This document shows positions 13,567 through 25,255 of a stretch of DNA of 64,000 nt, piece by piece. Position numbers and translations under genes: made by a program. The notes beneath the pieces are model-generated. The model saw only the letters and a list, made by a program, of their open reading frames with translations. It had not been told where the DNA came from and made no database searches. The stretch's first letter is position 1. Every line of letters begins with the position of its first letter. Where the stretch lies: NCBI RefSeq assembly GCF_001640805.2, contig NC_066855.1:17822639-17886638 (forward strand), written 5' to 3'. Source of the DNA: Lates calcarifer. Its lineage: Eukaryota; Chordata; Actinopteri; Centropomidae.

Positions 13567-15104
13567 CGGTCTGAAAACATGTATAGTACAGCTGCCATGA
13601 AACTTGATGGAATTTATGAGTAGCCCAGCTTATTCAGAGAATGAAAATATATGTATGGCATGCCTGTCTAATATGCAGGTATGGACTGTGGGACTGTGAT
13701 AAATGCCTGTGAATAAATAAAGGAAAAAAATTTGCAAATTAGCGTTGGCATGGCACACATGTTTTCAACAGTACCACATGGGAATGTTGTTGCACTGTGC
13801 TGTTTCCTGCAATGTCTAAATCACCTTCACTTAACAATAAATATGCCAGATATGCCCACATCTTGTTTTGTAGACCAGTCTTGGTGAAGAATAGCTGCCG
13901 TGAGGCTCTGCTGGACTTAGGGACTTTTTGCGTCCCTAAGTTCAACTGAAGCTGTGTGGCATGGTCCTGTTCTGCAGTCTCAGTACATCCTCGTTTCTCA
14001 GACTGATATTTCAGCACTGCCACTAGCGGCTGAAAGCTAATATTATAAGAATACTAATGCATATGGCAATTTAAAAGATTAAAGGATATTTTAGAAGAAT
14101 TCAACAGCTACAGTGTCCATGAGTCACAGCCACAGAGGTGTTCTCTGAGCCTCATGATAGCTGCGCATGGCAGTTGCTGAAACCTAAAATGAATTTCTTG
14201 CAAATTTGCTAATGTAAGAAAGCATTTTAAACTGTAATTTAACTTGATACTCATCTGTGTTGTGACATGTAAAGACATGCAAAACAGAGACTCATTCTCT
14301 GTTTCCTCTGTCTCTCTTTATCCTCATTATCTCTTTCATCTCACATTCCGACTCACACACTCATACACCAGGGAACACAGCCATTCAGATGGTGTCAAGT
14401 TGTACCAGAGCAGCCATTTTGGCTCTGCTGAGGGAATCAATGGCCCATTCTGTCTCTGGCCATATTGTGTCTGAGAGCTAATCAGCCACACAGGCCCCAT
14501 AATGGAGGCAAGCAGTGTGCACACACACACACATGCACACACATGCCACACTCATACTTGTTTTTTCAAAGGAAAATGGAAGGCCAAGAGAGAGACATAC
14601 CCCAGGATTAAAGCAAAGAAAGGGGGAGGAAAATGAAGGCGTCAGCAGACCTGTAAGAGAAGCAGAACTGCCTGAAATTAAATCAGTCAAACTCAGTGTT
14701 GCATACAAATGTGTATGGAGTCCATGCGGTTACATCACAAATCTCCTAGCAACCATGTCCAGCAGAGTAGTGGTCGTCCACTGGAGGGTTGGCAGTGTTT
14801 GAATAGAGGTGTGTGTCTGTTTTTGTCGCCTCACATTCACAGGCAGAGTGAACCGTCTTGATTTCATGTTACATCTGAGACGTGAAACACAACAGCAAAG
14901 ATGGAGGCTCATAAAGAAATTGTGTGTGCGACCTTGTCTTTAGGTAGCTTCTGTAGGCTACATCCTCAATGTCTTTGCCTTCTCAGTGAGTGATGGTGGA
15001 TGGGAATAAAGGAGCAGTACGCATTTTAATGGCCTACTTAATTCAACAGGTGTGTGTTTGTATGGATATCACACGGTAAGAGAGAGCTGGGCAGAGACAG
15101 GCCG

Positions 15105-15162
15105 GTGTGGTGTGGTGGTGTGTGTGTGGTGTGTGTGTGGTGTGTGGTGTGTGTGTGTGTGT
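15105..15162 (+). repeat. GT/GTG-rich microsatellite
   Basis: Imperfect mixture of GT and GGTGTG units. Confidence 0.9.
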
Positions 15163-15692
15163 ATAACCGCCATATATTGAATCCTGCCTCCGGCATCTGA
15201 AAATGCAAACAGATCTGAGTATAAACATGCAGGCCACAAACGTACACTGGCAGCTGTGTACTTCTATACAACACTCAGTCCTAACCTCGACCTACAAAAA
15301 TGTCTGATTACATGTGTCCCCACTTACATACATAATAATCTTAACTTTCCAAAAAGGCTCCCAAACAGTGTCTTCACTGTCCTTTCCTCACTTGAAAAAA
15401 ACATATTTCAAAAATGTCCCCTGTCCAATAACGACCTATGAAGGCCAGTATAGATGAGTGTTCAGTACTGTGTGTCTGTCATGGACATTTTCCCATGTGG
15501 CCTTCAAAACAAATGGTTCTTCAGTGTATACACACAAGGTCTAGTGGTGGAAAACACAGACACGCTCACTTAAAAATCCATCAATGCTCCATTGAGGCCA
15601 CCAAATGAGGACGTTCTGTTCTATGTTTAGGGACGTGTAGGTTTTTTTTTTGCCATACATGTACAGTATATTACATGAACATAAAAACCTGT

Positions 15693-16170
15693 TAGGCCTC
15701 GGCACAAGATCTGGACCCAAAAGCACAAATCCAGACAGTTCCGGTTGCACAGCCTTAGTTTATTTCTGTCCAGGGTTCGGTACACAGTTAATCTTTCAGC
15801 GAGTGGCAAACAAATCCAAGGGGTCAAGCAAAAGGGAATTCCAAAAAGACAAGCAATAGTCATACACGAGGAAGTGATCAAAGCTATGGTTAATGCTGGT
15901 TCTCTCAGTCAAAAAACTCAAGACGAACTGTCACTGAGTTCAGGAGATAGGCTGACTAAATACAGGTGGTGGGGGAACACCAGGTGGAAAAAATCAAGGC
16001 GGAGTCAACAATCAAACCAAAAGGAAACACACAAAGGCATTTGTTAACACTACCAAAATAAAACAGGAAGTGACAAAAGGGACAGGGAAACACAGTTATA
16101 ACTGAAATGACACAAACTTGATAGACATTCTGAACCAAATCAACAAATCTGACGAGACACAACAAAACCT
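15693..16170. repeat. Degenerate interspersed repeat (CAGGTGGTG/AAACACAGG type)
   Basis: The order of GGACCCAAAAGCACAAATCC, AGTTTATTT, GGCAAACAAATCCAAGGGGT, CTAAATACAGGTGG and AAACAGGAAGTGACAAAAGG resembles a very common fish repeat with TAAATACAG...AACACAGGTG blocks. Both ends are unclear. Confidence 0.4.
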
Positions 16171-16506
16171 CTATATTTTTCAATTTCTCTCTCATCCTTT
16201 GAATCCCTTTTAAAACACGTATTCAACTGAAAGAATGAAACTTTAACCAATAATGTTACTTTTCTCTCTAAATGCACCTTCAGTTAATCTGGAGAAATTT
16301 CTAATATTATACTAATTAATATTGTCAAAATGTTCCACCATGCAATGCCAATTTATAAACATTTATAGAGGAAAATATTGTATTCCTTGTTCCACTGTGT
16401 TTATCTGACAACTACAGTTTCTAGTTGTTCTCATCACTTTTCATCATCCCACTTTTGCAGTTTTAAGGTCTTAACACAAACAACACATTGTGAATAAGCT
16501 ATGCAA

Positions 16507-16809
16507 AAATGGTAAATGGACTGCACTTACATAGCGCTTTTCTAGTCTTATCGACCACTCAAAGCACTTTGCACTACAGGTCACATTCACCCATTCATGC
16601 GCATTCATACAGCACTTGTTCTAAACACACAAAGTCCTTTTCAAACACATTCATACACATTCACACACCGATGACACACATCAGGGGCAAATCAGGGTCA
16701 GTATCTTGCCCAAGGATGCATTGGCATGCTGACTGGAGGAGCCGGGCATCAAACCACTGACCTTACAATTGGTGGGCGACCACTCTAACTCCTGAACCAA
16801 AGCCGCCCC
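16507..16809 (-). mobile_element. tRNA-derived SINE
   Basis: Read on the minus strand it starts GGGGCGGCTTTGGTTCAGGA with an A-box-like TGGTTCAGGAGTTAGAGTGG and a B-box-like GGTTTGATGCC about 45 bases on, as in a tRNA head. A body follows that ends in the tail AGCGCTATGTAAGTGCAGTC, then CATTTACC. Highly familiar teleost SINE, diverged and unlikely to be transcribed. Confidence 0.75.
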
Positions 16810-19800
16810 AAATACTCTCCTGAAATATTGAGGAGCTCCACCACTACTGGTCATATTATATGATGTTGGTTGGACAGCTGGACAGTTGGACAGTGAGATT
16901 GGTTGATGCCTTTATTCACGATGTGAGAGCTCTGAAAAATCAACCCCACACTGGAAAAAACTATTCTAGTTCACTACTATTTATGTTCTGTGTTTAAAAT
17001 GGCCCCCAGAATATAGAGACCTTCTCCTGTATAATCTGATGAAAAAAGTTTTATGATGTGATTTGTCTACCACTATTTGTCTTGCTGCTGCTGCTTTCTT
17101 TTTGTCTAGGTGACTATGTTGTCGCCGACATCCTTTCAGTTTCTGTATTTTCTGTCTTTTTTAGAAGATCAAAACTTACTTTCTCAACCAGCACATAAAT
17201 TCCATCCACCCACTCTCTTCTTCCTTCCATTTCTGCCTTTCTCAGCATTGTCCTATCTGCATATTATAATTGAGGTCGAAAGCATTTTCTGTCTATATGA
17301 GTCTGTATATATTTGTTCTGCCGTGGCGACCCTCTCCTCATGGTCATTATGCACCACACTCCCTCCACTTTGTATGCAAACTAGATGACAGCTGGACCTC
17401 GGACGCCCGCCGGCCAATCGAAGCCGGGTTTCGGCGGCGAGGTCGGACTTCACTGACGCTTCTGGAGACAGATCAATAACTACAACGATCCCTGCGATGT
17501 CTGTCTGAGATGTTTGGTAATGACCCGCGCTGCTGCCGCTTCTATCTGTCTCTCACCGCGCCGCTGCAGTGCATCTCCCATGAATAAATTGCGCCTGATG
17601 AATGCCAAAGTGGCTTTAAGGTTGTGACTGGACTCAGAGGAGCTGGTCTGCTGATTGTTGAATGTTTTGGATTCGAGAGGAGCTACTTTGAGTCTCACTT
17701 GTCCATTTTAATGCAGCAGCTAGTTTACTTTGTTTCCTGTGTATTTTCTATTGTGGAAAATTGTTTACTTTGTCAAATCAGGGCAGTTAGAGAGAATACA
17801 GGTGTACAGGTTTTCATGTTGGCTTCACCTAAGGAGTGAAGGCTGATGGAGACTGGGTTGGAAGAGTTTATTTGTTGAGTGCTGCAGAATCTTTTATGCC
17901 AAAATGGAAAAAATGGAAGTTTTCCAAAGACTTTTGTTGATGTCTCTTATGCCCATACCTTAGTAGAAAACAGAAGCGAGTGCATTGAATTATTTTATAT
18001 GTGAGCTAGGTTCCACCTGATGGCTTAATTGCTGTAGGTCTCTGCACCACCAGTCAGTAGTGGCATCAGTATTCTCATTAAGTGACGAGTTAATGATGAC
18101 TTTACACTCAAACCTCTTACATTTGGCTGGTTCGACAGGCTGCAGATCAGAGCCTGTTCCATCTTTAACAATAGTATTAACAATTAATATTCTATAAACT
18201 TTATTGAATATTGTGTTTTATAAAGCTAGAGTCCAGCATCCTCTGTGGCAGCTGTGTGCTGTGGATTTAATGAAACTGTGAGCTGTCATCACTCCATCCA
18301 ACTGGGTCCTCAAGAGGCAAAGAAAAAATCAAATGCGACGTGTTCAAGCACAGAGTCTTCATCTGGATTTATGAGCCAAAACATGTTGGTTGAACAGAGC
18401 TCCAACTCTTCCAATAAGCTTCTGTTGCCAAGTTGTCTTTCATGCTTGCTGTGGATTTGATGCCATATCCATAGCTGGCATTCATGTAGTTCACAGTGAG
18501 GCATTATGGGACACAACAAAGGAAACCTGTGAACTAGCAGAAAAGCAGAAAAGGGTCACAGCAGGGCAGAAATTGGCAGAAGCTGGCAGCCAAAACACCC
18601 TTTAAAATAATCACCCTGCAAAATAATCAATGAAAAGGAAAACAAAATATGCATGAATGTTTCGCATGGCCCATGGGGGCCACCATAGAAGGGAGCACCT
18701 GAGTGAACAAATCATTTCTAGAGTCTTATTTTCAATCATTGTCTAAAACATTTAAGTGGGTTTAGTAGTGTACAAACTAAGTCACAAAATATTTTATTCC
18801 ACATTTTTAATGCATGTGGTGCACCAAAGTCTTAGTCCATCATCAAGTCTATAGGGGGACATTTCTATTATGCATTTTACAGTGTATTCCTCTAATTTCT
18901 TTTCATCATTATCTAACCTCACCCACCTAATATCTTTGGAATCCTGACCCACCACAGGGTTTCCTGACCAGCAGTGTGTGTAAAAGTGTAAAAGACAGTG
19001 AAATGGTTACTCATCCCAAGACGGAATTTATTTCTTCACGAAGACAAGAAAGAATCATTTTTAGAAAAAGAGTGAAATATAATATTACTTTAAATCAGAA
19101 ACCAGAAGGAGACGGTCATGTGAGACAGCATCAGTTGTTTCAGCAAAAACCCCAAAAAGTCATGTTCAATTTCAAATGACAGTGCCCTCTAATGGTCAGA
19201 CTGCATGTCACAATTTAATATGTGATTGTGACACCATGGGCATTAAACAGCCTCCACACCTCTGGTTTCAGTCTCTCCACCACATATTGGACAGGCGCCT
19301 TTCTACTTTCTTCTAGCAGACAGGACAGTGTAGAAGTCAGACATCACCTTCTTCAACAGCACTACACAATGTCACAGGACTGGATATGTCCTTCAGCTGT
19401 TTTCATAATAATTGCCATGTGCACAGTGTCAGGCAGCCACCCACTCAGGTTAACACTCACAGCCATTTGACTCTTTAAATGTTCATCCATCGCTGAAGCC
19501 GTGACACATGAGAAATGAACCAGGTGAACAGGAAGGAGAGTGTGAAGGTCTGAAGGGCAAAAAGTTGTCTAGTTTACTGTATAGTTCTTACATTTCAAGG
19601 ACTTCTGCTTGGTCATATCAGAAAGAATGTGACTAGAACACAAGGTGTTGCACTAACTTTTCATAAAGTCAAACAGGGAATTATCTTTCAAATAGAGACT
19701 GCAGACACCTCCCTGACTTCCAACAAGTCCCAGAATGCCTTGCAACATACCTCACTGTGCTTTTCACAATTTAAGTGGAGCGAGTAATAGCGCGACTGTG

Positions 19801-20350
19801 GGGAGTTTTTCCAGCAGAGAAACAGATTGGAGAGTGACGCTATGGTGCCCAGTCGGTGCCCAGTTACTGAAGCATTTTCTGTCATCAGTCTCTCCTGGAG
19901 GTGCAGGATGTGATGTCATTTAGTCTCTGTTTTTAGCCCGTTATCCACAGAAACATACATAAGCTGGTAAATGAAACCAAAATACATCCACGGTGTGTTT
20001 TAGCCCCAAAACCACTTTGTCTCACCTTTCCCTTTTTGTTTTTGTAACCGAGCAGAAACACCGGTGACAAAACTGAAAGTTTGACAGTTACTGTCCTGGG
20101 AGATGGTGATTTGTAACCAAAACTGAATTCTGCTGTGGCCCTCAACGACCTGTGAAACCTATTCATTTCATTCCCTCCTTACAGAAAGAACACACTGTGG
20201 CTTTGTGTGTTGGATCTCAGGCTCCCATATACACAAGGATCTGACAATTTAACTTTCTGCAATGACATGCCGTATATTCTCCCAGAAAACATGATAATTA
20301 GAGCACAAGCTGTTCCACAGATGCAGAGACGAGTGGGAAAACAAGCAGGC

Positions 20351-20383
<33 letters not shown>

Positions 20384-20789
20384 CAGAGGGGGAGACATTT
20401 GTCAGAAATGAATTTTTTCAGTTTTATTAGATGTTATTGGACATATACACATTGCATTGAGTGCAACACATAATATATATAATGTATTGTAAATGTTCAA
20501 AGAAGTGCTGGTATTATGGTCCTCAATAAAGGCTCCGTAGGAAAACATCAGGTGGGAGGTTGAATTACCTATGAAATCATGTCTATTTCCTATTAATTTG
20601 TTGCTTGGAGAGAGTCTCAGAGATAAGTTTTAAAAAAGACTTTATCAGTAAATGTATGAATGTTCATATATTGTTTGACCTGATTCTTTGCTTCTGGTTT
20701 TGTGTGTGTGTTAGTGGAAGATGCCTTGTTATATTTTTGATGGTTGATCCATGTTGGATGGGTGTCAGGGTGTCTCCTCTGTCATTAGC

Positions 20790-20860
20790 ATTCATCCTCT
20801 GGGGACTACAAATATCTTTGTAAAATGTTGTTGAGATATTTCAGTCTGAACCTAAACTGA
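20790..20860 (+). repeat. Fragment of a dispersed fish repeat (CCTCTGGGGAC...GAGATATTTCAG)
   Basis: CATTCATCCTCTGGGGACTA followed by TTGTTGAGATATTTCAGTCT matches the layout of a common fish repeat. Fragments of the same family occur at 43370-43430 (same strand) and 49213-49300 (opposite strand). Confidence 0.45.
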
Positions 20861-22870
20861 GTGACAAAAACATCCTCAGAATAGACCCAGGAGTGTGGCT
20901 GAAGCTTGATCTGAATATTCAGGAACGTTATTATGTCATTAAATATAATCAGTAGTTTTGCCAGTTGTGTAATATCAGTGTTTGTGTGATTATAGGGTTG
21001 GAAACAGAGTCTGACTCACCAGTTCTGAGGGAAAGAAAGCTGTTTGGACAATCATACAAATATCTCTGCTGCCTTCATACACAGCAAAATCAAAAGTTAG
21101 ATTTAGTTAGATTTTCAGTGTTAGAGTTGAAAGTAAAAATATAGAGTCATTTCAACTCTTGCTAAAGTCTATTTCAACTACAAGATAGTTAATCCTCAGA
21201 CAATGTCAGTGTTGATGCAGAGAGTTAAATGACATACTCTGCTAACAGCTCTACAGAGTTGATTTCACCAGGTAGCCAGTGTTATTGCCAGAGGTCCAAC
21301 GTGTCTGTCTTTGAGACCAGCCAGCTATTGTCTTTATTTTTGACTGGACGTGACCAGACAACACTCCAACAGTGACCAGGAGCATTGATGTGTGTACATC
21401 TAAATAATAATTACCTACCCAGTACTATTTATTTTAGCTGATGGTTTAATGCTAAATATCCCGGTTGCTTACGTAGCGTTAGCTAATCAACTCGTCATGT
21501 ACCGCCTAGTTAATTAGAAAGAATAACCTGAATGAATTAATGGATCTAGTAATGTTTTGCTCATGGGGAAAATAGCAGTTAGCAGTGCACTGTGCTATTG
21601 AGGACTGCTGTCCATTGTTTGGACATGTTTTTGTAAAACCAGTGCTGTCAATATGTGGTGTGGCAGAAAATACAGGTTTGCTTGAAATCCAAACTTATTT
21701 AGTATGGTCTTGTTTCGTTTCCTTCTTTCATTGCAGTAGGGAATAATATTTTAATAATATATGTTGAATTTAACTTGATAGGTGTTGAATTAACACTGCT
21801 GATTTGATTTTAAAAGTTGTTTCCAGGCTAACTGGTATCACTGTTTTTTCCCACTTGTAACTATAATAACAATGATGGTATTTGTCATTAAACATTTCTC
21901 TTAATTGACTGAATGTTGAATGAACATGACACACATTTCTTTTGCTTCTCTCTCTCTCACACACTCACTCAGACACACACACTTCCTCAGACCATGTAAT
22001 GAACTGCCACCACCCTCTCCAGACCTTATTATCATGCATCGAGACACCTTTACCTGCTCTTTAAAATGGGACCCTTCAGTCCGTCTTCAATCTCTATCTC
22101 CATCCTCTGTCACTCGCCTGCTCCGTCTCTCTTTGTGAGCAGTTATAATGGGCTGGAGGGATGAGTGACAGCCGCGGACAATGAGGAAGTAGAAAGAGAG
22201 GGAGAGGGAAAGGGAGAGGGAGCACTGAGACCAGGCTCATCCTGTCAGATAGTAAGACCAATGAGAAGGCAGAGAGAAGGAGTTGTATATGGTGGTGGAT
22301 GATGTAGTAATGTAGAAATAGATAAATGAAAGGACGTTCAGAAGAACTGTAATAATCCTCTATACATTTCTTCATATAGGCAGAGCACAGCATACATACA
22401 GTATAAGCTTTTAGCCCTGTTAGCTGTCACTCAGGCGTTATTCATTAAAGGAAGAAAATACAAAGTAAGAACTGACCAGCAGGAACTGCAGTTTTCATAG
22501 TGATTTATTGGCCGGTATAAAGTAACAAAACCTCAGCTTACTCCAATGCAGCACAGGTGATTTTCAGTAAAATCAATGTAACCAGTCTTCCAGGAAGAGA
22601 GCCAGACTGAGAGGTGATTTGAGAGTGGTCAGAAATGCAGGACGTGTGACGCACATTGACTCAGAGAGACTTCTTCCCATAACGAATCATTTAAAAGACA
22701 CGGACGTCAAATATGAGTACCTCTGTCAGACGCCTGTCGGCCTCTTGTCTCACTCATGCAGAAAGAGCAGTGGTGTTGTGTGTGGACAGAAAGATCAGGC
22801 TAATCACAAGTAATGAATTACGTGGGTTGTCTTTCTACCAGCCGTTTGAGCTGCTGATATAATGCACCTG

Positions 22871-23060
22871 TCAAGTCAAGTCAGTTTTATTTATATAACC
22901 AGATATCACAAATCGCAACTTTGCCTCAAGGGGCGTAACAATGAGTACAACATGTGACACGCTATCTTTAGACCTGATTCAGATAAGGGACGACCCCTCC
23001 CAAAAAAAAAAAAAAAAAAAACAGAGGAGGGATCCCTCTGCCAGGACACACAGACATGTG
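22871..23060 (+). repeat. Teleost interspersed repeat (TCAGTTTTATTTATATAACC type)
   Basis: TCAAGTCAGTTTTATTTATA, GATATCACAAATCGCAACTT, GCCTCAAGGGGC, TTTAGACC, GATTCAGATAAGG, a poly(A) run, then ACAGAGGAGGGATCCCTCTG CCAGGAC and TGATAGATGCTGTGAGTACA. This block order belongs to a common fish repeat related in layout to the one at 8187. Confidence 0.6.
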
Positions 23061-25037
23061 ATAGATGCTGTGAGTACAAATCAGCCAGACAGACGGGACC
23101 TCCTGTCCACTGTGGCGAGGGGACGCAGAGAGGTCCCAGGATGGCACAGAGAGCCTGAGTGGAAAGAGAGGAGGAGAGAGGGAGAGGTAGCTTGGACAAA
23201 CATGGACGACATTGGAAAAACAAAGCTTTATAGATTCATTCTATCTCACAGCCAAGAATGATGGTGGTGACAGCTACACAAACTGGAAGTTAAGACATAA
23301 AGATGAGTTTAGAGTTCAGATCTAAAGGACTGTGCAGCCTGCTGACTTCTTCTTAACTCACTGCAGCTTAACCAAAAATACCAACATTTGGAAACAATCT
23401 TTGGCTGATTTAACTTGATTTAACTGCAGTGGTCTGTTCACCTCAGGTTACAATAACCTGAGTCACAGTCACAGTTTGTCACTATAAATGCTAATGTGTT
23501 ATATGTTACTTCATGTCAAAGTTCAGCGTGTGATCTTTATTTATGGGTTTTAATTTCTTACAGTGCAATAGGATCTGACTGTTGAGTCTGACGTTTTCAT
23601 GCAACGTCCTCAATGGCAGTCTTTCAAATCTGTACTTTTAATTCTATATCATAAGTTTACCTGTGGCCAGTCTCACCTACAGGTGGAAAAATAAGCATCT
23701 GCAGCTCAGAAATAATGACCATACTTGTGAGGACAAATAGACACTGAAAAAGAAAGACTAAGACAAAGTGTGAAAGAGAGTTATGAGTGGAGGCGGATGT
23801 ACTGATACAGATGTGTGTGCTTGTGTGTGTGTGTGCATGTTTGTCCGAGTCATTACATGCCTGCGTGCACATCTAGTCTATCTGCCGTACGCCAGCTCTG
23901 TGTAAACCAAATATAGCGCATGGGTTTGGTGTGATTACCACTCAGCCACACCGCTGCCAGCCTCTCGTCGCCTGCCGTCTTCTTTAATGAAGCCCTTCTC
24001 TGAAAGGTCGCAGCGGTCCCCGGTTATAAAGAGCCATAAGGCGGCCGTCCTCCTCATATTTACACCCCAGAAATGCCACACAAAAGGTGGCATTAGAGAC
24101 CAAGTTTTCTACTGGAAAAGTTTCAAAGAGAAATGATGATGGTTGTTGCTCAGGTCTCAGAGTGGTTCATAAACAGCTGTTTGATCAGAGTGCAAAGCGA
24201 TTTCTGCGAGTTGTCTTCCCCCACACGTCACAAACAGAGCTGCTGCTGCTGCATCATATATGATGCTTGTACAAACAATCTGAATTCATTTTTTTCTAAA
24301 ACTATTCATTGGAAGTCGTGTTTATGAGTCACAGGAGCACCATCTGCACATTGTTAGCTGAACATATTGGAACTATTTTAATCAGAGAGTAAAGAAAGTG
24401 TGGATGAAATATTTTATTTAATCACTTATATAATGTTTAAGAGCCAGAAATTCAAGAAGCAGACTTTTGATAATAGTTTGAATTCCTCAAACAGCCAAGA
24501 ACTTTGAACAGTAAAAAGAAAATTAGTGACAACTTTCCCTCAGTAACTGCTGCAGTGCTGCCTCTGAACATGGACTCTGCAGCAATGAAACTTTAGAAGG
24601 GTGATGTACTCGCCTCACAGGTGTGATTCCCACCACAAACAGCAGCCTGAACGTGATCACTTTATACAACCATCAGCAAAAAGTCTTACACGTTCATCAT
24701 TTCTTTGGCGCCTTCTCAAAGCTGAAAACTGACCAAAAACAGAAATATCTCAGTCAGTTACTTCTCGGGCCACAATTAAACCCATCAAGTTGACGAAAAC
24801 ACAAAACTTCATGTTCTTCGTTGTTGTTATTTTTTTTTTCTTTTTAGATTTCTCTCTTTGCTGTAACATCTGAGAGTGGATGGTTTTTCATTGTGCTCTG
24901 AGTTCTGGGTCTTTTAGATGGTTCTTTTTTTTTTTTTTTTTTTTTATCTCTGATTCTGTGAAACCCTCCTGAGATCAAACAGGCTGCTGCAGGCTGTTTG
25001 TTTTGCATGGATGTGAAACTGTAAAATTGTGTTAGGT

Positions 25038-25075
25038 TAAAAAAAAAGAAAAAGAAAGAAAGAAAGAAAGAAAAA
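25038..25075 (+). repeat. Poly(A)/(AAAG)n microsatellite
   Basis: A-run passing into AAAG tetranucleotides; a 23-base T-run sits just upstream near 24923-24945. Confidence 0.9.
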
Positions 25076-25215
25076 CAGGCTGGCTTCACATAAGATATCT
25101 CACCTTACAGTTTCTATTTTTCACCTTTTACAAGGTGAAAAATTGGTTCTCACACTATGTTACTTGCTTCTTGTAGATTTTATTTTGATTTTTTTCTGCT
25201 TTGTCACTGAGACAC

Positions 25216-25220
<5 letters not shown>

Positions 25221-25251
<31 letters not shown>
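25221..25251 (+). repeat. (CA)n microsatellite
   Basis: Uninterrupted CA run of 15 units. Confidence 0.95.

Positions 25252-25255
<4 letters not shown>

Noticed and set aside
24591..24660. Possible tRNA-like segment with GTGTGATTCCCACCAC
   Set aside because: No cloverleaf can be formed and the A-box is missing.
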